Positions 45,953 to 54,340 of a stretch of DNA of 64,000 nt are shown piece by piece; position 1 is the stretch's first letter; every line of letters starts with the position of its first letter. The stretch comes from DASRAA01 sp963814165 (GTDB taxonomy: Bacteria > Acidobacteriota > Terriglobia > Terriglobales > Acidobacteriaceae), in NCBI GenBank assembly GCA_963814165.1, contig CAWFBW010000001.1, positions 1 to 64,000 on the forward strand, written 5' to 3'. Position numbers and translations under genes: made by a program. A model generated the notes under the pieces. That model was not told the DNA's origin. It did not search any database and saw only the letters and a program-made list of their open reading frames with translations.

Positions 45953-46167
45953 GGGACACTCCTCACCCGAAAGTTATTGTTATTTTAGATGAAGTTCGCG
46001 AGCGTGGCGCTTCCGGAAACGCGACAAAATCATTCACCACGGAAGACACGGAACGCACGGAATCATTTGAACGGTGTCACCGCCGCAATCATGATGAGCG
46101 TCCAGTCGGTTGGGTCGCAGCTCGGTCAGTGCAGGGGAAGCACAGGCGGTGTTCTAGAATACCGGCA

Positions 46168-47325
46168 ATGACTGATGACCTGCTGCGGTTCCGTCCTGAG
46201 TTCCCCATCCTCGAAAACACGACTTACATGATCAGCAACTCGCTGGGCGCGATGCCGCGCGGCGTTGCCGACCAGTTGCAACATTACGCCGAGACCTGGA
46301 ACACCCGCGGCGTGCGAGCGTGGGAAGAAGAGTGGTGGATGCTGGCTGCCGAGGTGGGTGACGAAATCGGCGCGCTGATGAATGCGCCGAAGGGATCGGT
46401 GGCGTGTCTGCAGAACGTCACGACCTGCGAGGCGACGGTGGCATCGTGCCTGGACTTCAGCGGGCGACGCAATAAGGTGGTGTACTCCGACCTGAACTTT
46501 CCCTCGATCATGTACTTCTGGGAGGCGCAGCGCGCGCGGGGCGCACGCGTGGTGATGGTTCCGAATGACGACACGGTGCATGTCAATACGGAACGCCTGG
46601 TCGGCGCCATCGACGAGGAGACGCTCATCGTGCCTATGTCTCATGTCATTTTTCGCAGCGCGTTCATTCAAGATGTTGCTGCGATCGTGGAAAAAGCGCA
46701 CCGCGTTGGGGCGTATGTGCTGCTGGACTCGTTCCAGGCACTGGGGACGGTGCCGTTCGACGTGCAGCAGCTTAATGTGGATTTCTGCACCGGCGGAGTG
46801 TTGAAGTGGCTTTGCGGCGGACCAGGAACGGGGTATCTGTATCTGCGTCCGGATTTGGCGAAGAAGCTGGAGCCTACCTTCACCGGATGGATGGGGCATC
46901 GCAACCCGTTCGGATTCGAGATTGGGCCGAACCAGTACACCGATGGCATCTACCGGTTTACGCAAGGGACGCCAAACATTGCGGCGCTGCACGCGGCGAG
47001 GCCGGGAGTGAAGATCATCGCTGACGCTGGGGTCGCGAATATCCGCGAGAAATCGAAGCGACAGACGGCGCGACTGATCGAGATGGCCGATCAGCGCGGG
47101 TGGCGAGTGAACACACCGCGTGATCCTGAGAGGCGCGGCGGAACGGTGTCGATCGACATGCCGGAAGCCGAGCGGGTATGTACTGAATTGCTGAAACGCG
47201 ACGTGCTCGTGGACTATCGTCCTAAGGCGGGAGTGCGGTTTTCTCCGCATTTCTACAACACGGACGAGGAAATTGAGCGCGCGATCAATACGGTGGACGA
47301 CATCGTGCTGGGCCTTCGCGCCTAG
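46168..47325 (+). CDS. kynureninase-like class V PLP enzyme
   Basis: A 385-residue cytosolic PLP enzyme. The N-terminus (RFRPEFPILENTTYMISNSLGAMP) and the WEEEWWMLAAEVGDEIGALM region resemble kynureninase, which cleaves kynurenine to anthranilate and alanine. The PLP aspartate is in LLDSFQALGTVPFDV and the Schiff-base lysine in GGVLKWLCGGPGTGYLY; both are kynureninase-like. GTVSIDMPEAERVC and VDYRPKAGVRFSPHFYN close the domain. I keep the symbol blank because no other tryptophan-degradation gene lies nearby. A second class V enzyme at 18,440 has a Tat signal and differs. Confidence 0.82.
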   Translation: MTDDLLRFRPEFPILENTTYMISNSLGAMPRGVADQLQHYAETWNTRGVRAWEEEWWMLAAEVGDEIGALMNAPKGSVACLQNVTTCEATVASCLDFSGRRNKVVYSDLNFPSIMYFWEAQRARGARVVMVPNDDTVHVNTERLVGAIDEETLIVPMSHVIFRSAFIQDVAAIVEKAHRVGAYVLLDSFQALGTVPFDVQQLNVDFCTGGVLKWLCGGPGTGYLYLRPDLAKKLEPTFTGWMGHRNPFGFEIGPNQYTDGIYRFTQGTPNIAALHAARPGVKIIADAGVANIREKSKRQTARLIEMADQRGWRVNTPRDPERRGGTVSIDMPEAERVCTELLKRDVLVDYRPKAGVRFSPHFYNTDEEIERAINTVDDIVLGLRA

Positions 47326-47365
47326 TTGCCTGACGGGCTCCTGATAATCAATTGGATACAGGCCG

Positions 47366-47395
47366 TTGACACTTCGCCTTTTCTTCGCTCACAAT
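47366..47395 (+). promoter_or_regulatory. candidate promoter of lexA
   Basis: TTGACA (47366-47371), an 18-base spacer and CACAAT (47390-47395) lie about 25 bases before the lexA start. The -35 is perfect and the -10 matches four of six. I see no clear palindromic LexA box. Confidence 0.5.
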
Positions 47396-47418
47396 TAGGG
47401 CGGAGGTAAAGCGCAACC

Positions 47419-48048
47419 ATGGCCCTGACCCGCCGACAGAAACAGGTTTACGACTTTCTCGCCGGATTTGTGGAAGAGCACGGCTATTCACCTTCATTCG
47501 AGGAGATCGGCGAAGGCCTTGGACTCAGCTCGCTGGCCACGGTGCACAAGCACGTCAGCAACCTGGAAGAAAAGGGCCTGCTGAAACGCGACTACAATCG
47601 CAGCCGGTCCATTGATCTGCTGAAGCCGCGCGGTCGCATGCGGCAGATGCTCGGTGGAGCTCCCGCAGCTTCAGACCTGACTTTGCCTTTGCTGGGGCGT
47701 ATCGCAGCCGGACGCCCGGTGGAGGCGATGGAGAATCCCGAGACCATTTCGCTGGCGGACTTCACGCGATCGAAAGATGTGTACGTATTGCAGGTTACGG
47801 GCGAAAGCATGCAGGACGAGCACATTGTGAACGGTGACTACGTGCTGGTGGAAAAGACCAACGTCTCGCGCGACGGAGAGATCATCGTCGCGCTGGTGAA
47901 CGGGTCCGACGCGACACTGAAGCGGATCTTCACCGAGGGAGACAAGATCCGGCTGCAACCGTCGAACTCTGCCATGCAACCTATCGTGGTTCCGGCCGCG
48001 TCGGTACAGATCCAGGGACGAGTGATCGGAGTGCTGCGAAAGTATTAG
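47419..48048 (+). CDS. lexA: LexA repressor
   Basis: LexA represses SOS genes until RecA-stimulated self-cleavage. The 209-residue protein has a winged helix (RRQKQVYDFLAGFVEEHGYSPS, recognition helix near LSSLATVHKHVSNLE). The cleavage site is A97-G98 in RIAAGRP, with catalytic S130 in TGESMQDEHI and K168 in DATLKRI. All three match the family, and the C-terminus ends VIGVLRKY. Upstream is a good promoter. The next gene, a MarR regulator, follows by 50 bases. Apart from lexA I recognise no SOS gene in the window. Confidence 0.96.
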   Translation: MALTRRQKQVYDFLAGFVEEHGYSPSFEEIGEGLGLSSLATVHKHVSNLEEKGLLKRDYNRSRSIDLLKPRGRMRQMLGGAPAASDLTLPLLGRIAAGRPVEAMENPETISLADFTRSKDVYVLQVTGESMQDEHIVNGDYVLVEKTNVSRDGEIIVALVNGSDATLKRIFTEGDKIRLQPSNSAMQPIVVPAASVQIQGRVIGVLRKY

Positions 48049-48098
48049 GGCGCTCTCTGACTCCTTCAACGTAGTAGTATTGTTGCAGGAGTATCTCG

Positions 48099-48536
48099 AT
48101 GACCCTCGCTTCGCAGCGCCTTGCCCTCGCTACGTACGTGCGCCTGATGCGCGCTGCCAATTCGGCCCGCAGCCATGCCTCGCGCCACCTCGGCGATAGC
48201 GGGCTCACTCTCACCCAATTTGCGGTTCTCGAAGCCCTCTACCACCTTGGAGCCATGTCGCTATCGGACATCGCGGAGAAGGTCCTGACGACCGGCGGAA
48301 ATCTCACGATGGTGGCCGGAAACCTCGAGCGGGACGGCCTGGTTAAGCGGCAGAAGTCGCCACAGGATGGCCGGGTTCAAATCCTGGTGCTGACTCCCAA
48401 GGGGAAATCGTTGATGCGCATGGTGTTCCCGATCCATGCGGCGGCGATCACGGAGTTCATGGCTGCCCTAAATGCGGAGGAGCTCGAGCAACTGGGTGAC
48501 CTGTGCCGCGAACTGGAAAAGCCGAGCGATGCGTAA
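48099..48536 (+). CDS. MarR-family regulator
   Basis: A 145-residue winged-helix repressor: LTLTQFAVLEALYHLGAMSLSDIAEKVLTTGGNLTMVAGNLERDGLVKRQKSP, then QDGRVQILVLTPKGK (the wing with its conserved DGR). It lacks the cysteine used by OhrR-like sensors near the N-terminus, so ligand rather than peroxide sensing seems likelier. It lies directly upstream of a pirin gene whose leader holds a perfect 14-base palindrome. A weaker relative (TTCAACGTAG) sits before its own start, suggesting control of both. The pairing MarR-pirin is common. Confidence 0.92.
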   Translation: MTLASQRLALATYVRLMRAANSARSHASRHLGDSGLTLTQFAVLEALYHLGAMSLSDIAEKVLTTGGNLTMVAGNLERDGLVKRQKSPQDGRVQILVLTPKGKSLMRMVFPIHAAAITEFMAALNAEELEQLGDLCRELEKPSDA

Positions 48537-48589
48537 GTTCTGCTGTTTCTGACGGATTCGGATGCCTCCGTGGCCCCCTCTGAATCTTA

Positions 48590-48603
48590 CTTTAACGTTA
48601 AAG
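48590..48603. promoter_or_regulatory. candidate MarR operator before the pirin gene
   Basis: CTTTAACGTTAAAG is a perfect 14-base palindrome 32 bases before the pirin start. TTTAACGTTAAA is a usual MarR-type geometry. The GAGGAGG ribosome site lies just downstream. Confidence 0.6.
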
Positions 48604-48634
48604 CATCTATTGTTTAGTAAGTGAGGAGGACGGC

Positions 48635-49339
48635 ATGATTACCATTCGGCCATCGGCAGAACGCGGACACGCCAACCACGGCTGGCTCGATACTTACTTT
48701 ACGTTTTCGTTCGCCAACTACTACGACCCGAAGCACATGGGATTTCGTGACCTGCGGGTCATCAACGAAGACTGGATCAGCGCGAACCAGGGGTTCGGCT
48801 CGCACCCGCACCGCGACATGGAGATCATCACCTACATCATCGAAGGTGAGCTGAGCCATCGCGACAGCACAGGGCACGAAGCCAGCATCAAGCGGGATGA
48901 CGTGCAGCGGATGTCGGCAGGTACTGGAGTAGTGCACAGCGAGTACAACAACTCGGACTCGCCGGTGCACCTGCTGCAAATCTGGATCCTGCCGGAAGCG
49001 GACGGGCTGAAACCGAGCTACGAGGACCGCACGTTCACGCACGAGGAGAAACAGGACCAACTGCGGCTGATCGCCTCGCACGACGGGCGGAAAGGATCGA
49101 CGCGCATCAATCAGGATGCGAGCGTTTACGCATCGCTACTCGCGAGCGGGAAATCGCTTGAGCTGCCGCTGGCGTCCGGGCGGCATGCCTGGGTGCAGCT
49201 GGTCAGCGGCGAACTCGACGTGAACGGAACCCGCCTGAAGAAGGGCGACGGGGCGGCCATCAGCAGAGAAGAGAAGCTGACGCTGGCCAGCGTGAGCGGC
49301 AATGGCGAGGCCGAGTTCCTGGTCTTCGACCTGGCGTAA
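48635..49339 (+). CDS. pirin-family bicupin protein
   Basis: A 234-residue bicupin. The N-terminal cupin carries the metal ligands in GFGSHPHRDMEIITYIIEGE and in MSAGTGVVHSEYN (two His in HPHRD, one His and Glu in VVHSEY). The second cupin (RHAWVQLVSGELDVNG) is the usual non-metal one. Some pirins, such as Escherichia coli YhhW, oxidise quercetin; others act in regulation. A strong GAGGAGG lies 6-7 nt upstream of ATG 48635. The MarR gene just before it and the palindrome in the gap suggest induction by a phenolic or redox ligand. Confidence 0.92.
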   Translation: MITIRPSAERGHANHGWLDTYFTFSFANYYDPKHMGFRDLRVINEDWISANQGFGSHPHRDMEIITYIIEGELSHRDSTGHEASIKRDDVQRMSAGTGVVHSEYNNSDSPVHLLQIWILPEADGLKPSYEDRTFTHEEKQDQLRLIASHDGRKGSTRINQDASVYASLLASGKSLELPLASGRHAWVQLVSGELDVNGTRLKKGDGAAISREEKLTLASVSGNGEAEFLVFDLA

Positions 49340-49357
49340 GTTGAGCGGAGATCAAAT

Positions 49358-49382
49358 ACGGGAGGCGAAGCTCGCCTCCCGT
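49358..49382. terminator. bidirectional intrinsic terminator
   Basis: ACGGGAGGCGA and TCGCCTCCCGT form a perfect 11-base stem with an AGC loop, between the convergent pirin and secreted-protein genes; T and A runs flank it. Confidence 0.9.
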
Positions 49383-49397
49383 TTCGCTTTGCCAGAG

Positions 49398-49904
49398 CTA
49401 TTTGCCCTTGGCGATCACAAGAGACTTGGCAAACGCGTCGAACTCGGGCTCAAACTTGGCGGCGTTCGCGGTGTCCACGATGGCGTTGAGCTGTAACTGA
49501 GCGTTCTTTTTTCCATCGAACATGTAGTTATAGGACGTGAGAGTCTTGCCGTCTTTGGCCTTGATGTTCCACACCAGCTTTTGTCCCTTGGCGCCATCGG
49601 TGGTGACGAACTCAGTCTTGGCGGCGAGGGCGCGTTCGGGAGTGGCTTGCTTGACAGTACGGCGAAGCCAGTCGTCATAAGTGAAATCGGCGTGGGCCAG
49701 CACGGGATGAAAGCTGGCGGTGGGATCGGCGGTGCTGACCAGCCAGTCGAGTTCGTCGGCGGAGCTGCCTTTACGGTGGCCCTTGTTCCAGCCGTCGCTG
49801 TACTTGAACGAAAATTCATTGGGGACTTCGTAGGTCTTTTCCTGGGCGATAGCGGCTGAAACGAACAGCACCAGCAGTGCCGCACTTACGAACCATTTCT
49901 TCAC
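49398..49904 (-). CDS. secreted protein of unknown function
   Basis: A 168-residue exported protein with signal peptide KKWFVSAALLVLFVSAAIAQ. I choose GTG at 49904 because AAGGAG lies 8 nt upstream; upstream in-frame sequence is long but lacks conservation. The mature part (YEVPNEFSFKYSDGWNK, then LAHADFTYDDWLRRTVKQ, then NYMFDGKKNAQLQLNAIVDTANAAKFEPEF) resembles small PsbP- or DcrB-like envelope proteins. No ligand can be named. It is convergent with the pirin gene across the terminator. Confidence 0.65.
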   Translation of the reverse strand: MKKWFVSAALLVLFVSAAIAQEKTYEVPNEFSFKYSDGWNKGHRKGSSADELDWLVSTADPTASFHPVLAHADFTYDDWLRRTVKQATPERALAAKTEFVTTDGAKGQKLVWNIKAKDGKTLTSYNYMFDGKKNAQLQLNAIVDTANAAKFEPEFDAFAKSLVIAKGK

Positions 49905-50069
49905 TTGTGATTCTCCTTGGGCATCGGGGCCACCGACACCCTTCGGCGTTGACTGGCAGGGAGTGTTCGGGGAAAGCGCGACGCGGGTTGATGAATTCGA
50001 GGGTGGCCGCAAGGTGAGCGGCTTCCCTGATTGCGATTGTACATCGCGGCGATTGCGATGCGCCTCGGT

Positions 50070-50816
50070 ATGCTCGTTTACCATCGAAGTGTGAGCGATC
50101 AACAACAGGCTAGCAGCGCGCTTCGCTGGGTTCGCGAGGCCGTGCGTGTGCGCGGAGTGCTGGGGGCCTTGCGATACTACGGAGCCGGCTCGTTGGAGCT
50201 GCTTCGCGATCTGACTCCGGAACGAAGGCGATCGCGGTACGGCGACATCGAGTACGACTTCGATCATGGCGTAGATACCACGTGGGCGACGGTTCCGCTG
50301 CGGACGCGCATTCGCGAGTTGCTGTCGGGTGGGCAATATCAGCCATCGGAGCCGGATCTGTTTCACGAGATCCTGCGGGCGGTGCCCGTGGAGTTGGAAG
50401 GCTTCACGTTTATCGACCTGGGATCGGGTAAGGGGCGCACTTTGTTGATGGCGTCGGATTACCCGTTCAGGAGGATTATCGGCGCCGAGTTGCTTGCGGA
50501 ACTGGACGCGATTGCTGGCGAGAATATTGCGCGCTATCAAGGCGAACACCAGAAGTGCTTCGCGCTGGAGTCTCACGCGGGCGATGCGCGGGAGTTCCGG
50601 TTCCCTGCCGAGCCAACGGTTCTGTACCTGTTCAATCCGTTTCCGGAGCACGTGCTGCGCAGTGTGTTGGAAAACTTGCGTGAGTCGCTGAAGGTGTCTC
50701 CGAGAGATGTGGTTGTGATTTACCACAACCTGATTCACGAGCGAGTGTTCTCTGGGTGCGAGTGGCTGCGGCCGGTGGTTCGGACTACGCAGTTTGCGAT
50801 TTATCGGGCTGGGTAG
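50070..50816 (+). CDS. class I SAM-dependent methyltransferase
   Basis: A protein of about 248 residues. SAM-binding motif I is FIDLGSGKGRTLL, followed by IIGAELLAELDAIAGENI as motif II and VLYLFNPFPEHVL as a post-I/IV motif. The N-terminal stretch has WATVPLRTRIRELL. The start is uncertain: ATG 50070 or GTG 50091, neither with a clear ribosome site. The pattern is like a small-molecule or lipid methyltransferase family, and I do not name a substrate. Downstream is repeat copy C and the mobile nest. Confidence 0.8.
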   Translation: MLVYHRSVSDQQQASSALRWVREAVRVRGVLGALRYYGAGSLELLRDLTPERRRSRYGDIEYDFDHGVDTTWATVPLRTRIRELLSGGQYQPSEPDLFHEILRAVPVELEGFTFIDLGSGKGRTLLMASDYPFRRIIGAELLAELDAIAGENIARYQGEHQKCFALESHAGDAREFRFPAEPTVLYLFNPFPEHVLRSVLENLRESLKVSPRDVVVIYHNLIHERVFSGCEWLRPVVRTTQFAIYRAG

Positions 50817-50925
50817 GCTGACCAGGTGCAGGTTGGAACAGGAAATTCGTTGCTCTGCCGTTGATTATGACAACAATGCCTCACGTTGGTGCAGCCGGGC
50901 GGATTGCATTGCCTGGGCGCGAAGT

Positions 50926-51050
50926 ACCCCCTCCCCCCACCCTGCAAATTCCTTGTTTTCAGAAGCATGCACGGATTTCGTTCTAAATTCGTGTAGCCAA
51001 AGGAGTTAGGAGTCAGAATCCTGATAAATAAAGAGTTAGGAGGTTGCTTT
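50926..51050 (+). repeat. intergenic repeat family, copy C
   Basis: GTACCCCCTCCCCCCACC opens it. GCACGGATTTCGTTCTAAAT, GTAGCCAAAGGAGTTAGG and AATCCTGATAAATAAAGAG follow in the same order as copies A and B. It lies downstream of the methyltransferase gene and just before the REP and IS cluster. The rest of 50,817-51,293 holds nothing I recognise. Confidence 0.75.
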
Positions 51051-51293
51051 GGACGGGCAAAGTGACGTGTGGAAGGGGAATTGGTAAGAAGGCGGCAACA
51101 ATCAGGACCTGTCACAGGTCAAAGCTCACATTTCCGGGTGGACGAAGGACGTGTCAGGCTGTCATCTCGTTGGAAGACAACTCTCCCTTGTCCTAACCGC
51201 AGCGAGTTTAGGGTAGATGGATGTCGGGAGATAGGACGCAGGTCACGTTTGAATGTGATAACGCTCGGGGGGAAGTTCCCAGCTTCCAGAACT

Positions 51294-51317
51294 CCAGGTT
51301 AGCCCAAAAGACGGGCG
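51294..51317 (+). repeat. left half of REP palindrome 1, interrupted by IS3
   Basis: CCAGGTTAGCCCAAAAGACG followed by GGCG. The other half, GCGAACCTGGGGCACCC, resumes at 52,578-52,594 beyond the IS. Joined, they form the same REP hairpin as at 54,540, 56,216 and 56,574. Confidence 0.8.
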
Positions 51318-51385
51318 TGTAGTGCACCCTTCCAGAACTGGACACGGTCATAGGATATGATTCAGGGCCTCCGCCGGGAGGCGAG

Positions 51386-52557
51386 ATGGGAAGAAGACCA
51401 AGAGTTCAGAGAACCGCCGAAGAGAAGTTTGCCATTGTGATGGAAGGTCTGAAGTCGGGGAAAGTCTCGGAGACCTGCCGCAAACACGAGATTGGTCCTG
51501 CGCTGTTCTACCGTTGGAAAGACGAGATGGAGAAAGGTGCTCTGGCTGCGCTTGGGGGGAGGAGCGCAGCCGCGCCGGCCGACGAAGAGCAGTCCAAGCG
51601 CATCAAGCAACTGGAGCGTGCGCTGGGGCGGTCGCATCTGCAGATCGAAATCCTAAAAAACGTGTTGGGCGAGTGAGCTGCGGGCAGGCTCATTCACAGG
51701 CCCGGCAGTTGGTGGCCCAGGGTGGTGAAGCGAAGTTGGTGGCCGAGACCATTGGCATAAGTCGGTCGTCTCTGTACTACCAGCCGAAACCTCGTACGTC
51801 GCGGGCTGATCGCCGCCAGGACGAAGCCATCGTCGTGGCCTGCGGCGACAAACCGGCATATGGCTATCGTCGGGTGGCGTGGTGGTTGCGGCGCAAGCAG
51901 GGGCTGACGGTCAACGGCAAACGCGGGTTGCGGGTGATGCGTGAACGCGGCCTGCTGGTCGCTCCACGGCGACTGCGGGCGCGGCGCCAGAAGGAGTGGG
52001 GCCGAGTGATAGCGGAGGCACCGAATCAAGTGTGGCAGTCTGACATGACGAAAGTGTGGGCAGGAGCCAACGTCGGCTGGGCTTACCTAGTCTCGGTCAT
52101 CGATTGCTGCACCCGCGAGATCGTGGGCTGGGACCTGAGCCTACGTTGCCGTACGCAAGAAGCCATCGCAGCCGTAGAACGCGCCGTGCTGCAGGCGATG
52201 GCGGACGGATCGCGGGGCTCGGGACTGGTACTGACCACCGACAACGGCACCCAGTTCACCTCGACGCGCTTTGTCGAGACGCTGTCGCGCCTGGGCATCA
52301 CCCATCGCCGTACGGCCTACAATCACCCCGAAGGCAATGGACTGATCGAACGGTTTCACCGCAGCTTGAAGGAGGAAGAGATCTGGCTTAACGAATACCG
52401 CAGTCTGGCGGAAGCCACCGAGTCGATCGCGCGCTGGATCACCGAGTACAATCACGACCGCCCTCATCGGGCGCTCAGCAATCGCACTCCACGCGAAGCC
52501 CGGGCGGGCTTCGCACAAACTCAACCCTTACCAAAAACCGAGGCCCTCAGTGTCTAG
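51386..52557 (+). CDS. IS3 transposase OrfA/OrfB, joined by -1 frameshifting
   Basis: OrfA (51386-51676, 96 residues) has a helix-turn-helix (EEKFAIVMEGLKSGKVSETCRKHEI) and a leucine-zipper-like tail (RIKQLERALGRSHLQIEIL). OrfB continues in the -1 frame as KKRVGRVSCGQAHSQARQ to 52557. It holds the DDE catalytic triad in WQSDMTKVW, LTTDNGTQFTS and GNGLIERFHRSLKEEE. Full-length transposase is made by slippage at 51655-51661. GGGAGG precedes ATG 51386. OrfA alone usually represses. This intact frameshifting signal differs from the accidental shifts elsewhere in the window. Confidence 0.95.
51655..51661 (+). promoter_or_regulatory. programmed -1 frameshift site
   Basis: A_AAA_AAC is a standard slippery heptamer in the OrfA frame (CTA AAA AAC). 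After a -1 slip the OrfB frame reads AAA AAA CGT, leading into KKRVGRV. Confidence 0.92.
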
Positions 52558-52576
52558 TTTAGGAGGGTGCACTACA

Positions 52577-52841
52577 GGCGAACCTGGGGCACCCGGCTTT
52601 CTTCAAGGAAAGTACGCTCAGATATACTGCCACGAACGCACTGCTCGTTGTCGCCATCTGGCGAACTTGCGTCGTTCATCCACGGTGAAGACGGCGGTCG
52701 TCGCCGATATTGCAAGTACAGCATGATGACGCTTGGGCTGTGATTCTGTATGTTCGCTTTCACATACGCGCCGACCTTCGTCTCGAGCGATGCTTCGTGA
52801 CGGCCAGATTCCGGTAATTCTCGTACCACATATCGGGCTAT
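52577..52841. other. REP half and gene-poor spacer
   Basis: The first 18 bases complete REP palindrome 1. The rest shows no gene I recognise; frames on the minus strand are short and Arg-rich and may be remnants of something the REP or IS disturbed. Confidence 0.45.
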
Positions 52842-53921
52842 TTATGCTTGCACAGAATCCATTGGTCGTGCCGGGAAGAATCGTCGGCTGATCTTCTTGC
52901 CCAGACTTACTGATGGATCTTCGATCAGGGGTTTGGTGATGTATTGGCTGACAGCTGCCGTTATTACGATCACAATGGGGAGTGCGACCTCGGCCCTCAG
53001 GTGCACACCGTGCCATCTGTCTGCAACAGCACGAACCACTCCAATGGTCGCAAAATGCACTAGGTACATCGAGTACGAAAGGACGCCAATACGAGAGATG
53101 GGTGCCAGGCTAATCCCTTGAGTCAAAACGAAGAAGCATAGCAGGAACAGAAACAAAACGGTAAGTCCCCAGCTGCTAAAGACGCACGGGAGCGCTAGAA
53201 GCAACAGTCCGATAGGAGAGAATTCGTTTTTCTCAACCAATTGGTAGAGCAGGAACCCGAATCCGAAGCACGGGAGCTGATGAGGCAGCCACAGATATAC
53301 AAATTCGGACGCAAGATGCGATTCATTGGGCAGAAGATGCGCTACAAGGAAATTGTGGAAATAGAGCCTCGCGAATATGACTGAAACAACGAAGGTGAAG
53401 GTTATCGCAGCGTATGGGATGACGCCTCGCCCCTTCCCGAGAAAGAAGTAGAACAGAGGAAAGATGAAATAGAACTGCATCTCCACCGCAATGCTCCACC
53501 CCCCCGGCACGACCGAGTTGAAGGCGGTCGGCGTCAGCCAATGCATAAACGAAAATGTCAGGGCAATATCTTTCCAGGAGATCCCGTTGGGGGCCCAATA
53601 CCGGGCAGAAACCCCATCTTTCAATAAGTAGAAGATACCCGCAAGAAGAAATAGCGGCACTATGCGGAATACGCGTCTGATGTAAAAAGAACAAACGGTT
53701 TTTTTGCAGACCGCTCCCTTGAATGTGAGCAGCATCGTGAAGCCGCTAATAATAAAAAACAGCTGGACGCCAAATTGCCCGTAAGCCAGAGAGAAGCCCT
53801 TTGTCACCTGCAGCAGACTGGGGAAAGCGAACGCGCAATGGAGCGCAATAACCAAAAGGACTGCGAGCCCCCTGAGAGTGTCTAGCGAAGTTACTCGGTG
53901 ATTCGTAGACGAGGGTGTCAT
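52842..53921 (-). CDS. acyltransferase-3 family membrane O-acyltransferase (OafA-like)
   Basis: A polytopic membrane enzyme of about 359 residues that adds acyl groups to sugars of surface polysaccharides or secondary metabolites. The start ATG is at 53921 (MTPSSTNHRVTSLDTLRG). Motif 1 is SLDTLRGLAVLLVIALHC, with the conserved R and H. The region FGVQLFFIISGFTMLL is typical (GV-x-x-FFxISGF). About ten helices follow. Base composition appears lower in GC than neighbours, which could mark transfer. It is flanked by mobile and repeat material on both sides. Polysaccharide genes are not nearby. Confidence 0.9.
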   Translation of the reverse strand: MTPSSTNHRVTSLDTLRGLAVLLVIALHCAFAFPSLLQVTKGFSLAYGQFGVQLFFIISGFTMLLTFKGAVCKKTVCSFYIRRVFRIVPLFLLAGIFYLLKDGVSARYWAPNGISWKDIALTFSFMHWLTPTAFNSVVPGGWSIAVEMQFYFIFPLFYFFLGKGRGVIPYAAITFTFVVSVIFARLYFHNFLVAHLLPNESHLASEFVYLWLPHQLPCFGFGFLLYQLVEKNEFSPIGLLLLALPCVFSSWGLTVLFLFLLCFFVLTQGISLAPISRIGVLSYSMYLVHFATIGVVRAVADRWHGVHLRAEVALPIVIVITAAVSQYITKPLIEDPSVSLGKKISRRFFPARPMDSVQA

Positions 53922-54049
53922 TATCACCAAACTGATCTTCTGCACGAAGTGAAATGGTAGTGTATCGCCTCTCGCGCTGGTTACGGAATGGGAAATCACG
54001 GATTTTGGCAGGCTCTATGAAAGGGGATGTCAAGAGAAAACACTTCTCG

Positions 54050-54080
54050 GTAGTGGGCTGTTTTGAAAACAGCCCACTAC
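54050..54080. repeat. perfect 15-base hairpin
   Basis: GTAGTGGGCTGTTTT and AAAACAGCCCACTAC are separated by one G. It lies about 130 bases upstream of the acyltransferase start. It could be a terminator or cruciform; there is no T run after the stem. Confidence 0.75.
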
Positions 54081-54270
54081 CCACTTCTCCCATCGCCGGG
54101 GCAGAGGTACTTCTCTGGCATCCAGCCGCTTGGGTGACGCTGGGGTGCCGGCGACGCGCAGCTCTTCGGTCGTTTTCATTTCCACGCTATGGCATTCTTC
54201 GCTAGCTGAAGCTACCCAAGCCTGACGGTGGTCCCGCCCAGCGGGCCAACCATGGTTCTATCTGAGACTC

Positions 54271-54340
54271 GTCCGCCGCGGCGGACGGCCAGTATGGCTT
54301 TGTTGGGTTATCCGAGGGAGCCCGCCGCGGCGGGGTAGCC
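54271..54340. repeat. GC-rich palindromes with core CCGCCGCGGCGG
   Basis: GTCCGCCGCGGCGGAC at 54271-54286 is a perfect 16-base palindrome. CCCGCCGCGGCGGGG near 54321 shares its core. A third copy of the full 16-mer lies inside the IS110 transposase at 55754-55769. The remainder of 54,100-54,540 has no gene I can support. Confidence 0.75.

Larger units (their letters stand above)
51318..52576 (+). mobile_element. IS3-family insertion sequence
   Basis: The element is 1259 bp. Terminal inverted repeats begin TGTAGTGCACCC at both ends, with further partial match (GGACAC against AGACAC). GGCG directly repeats on both sides, giving a 4-base target duplication. It carries orfA and orfB in overlapping frames with a slippery site. 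It sits in a REP palindrome. Reading frames and ends are intact, so it may be active. Confidence 0.93.

Noticed and set aside
47326..47418. LexA box before lexA
   Set aside because: No palindrome of the CTGT-ACAG or GAAC-GTTC type could be read.
51655..51661. Accidental frameshift in the IS3 transposase
   Set aside because: The A_AAA_AAC heptamer in the right phase shows programmed slippage, so it is not counted as damage.
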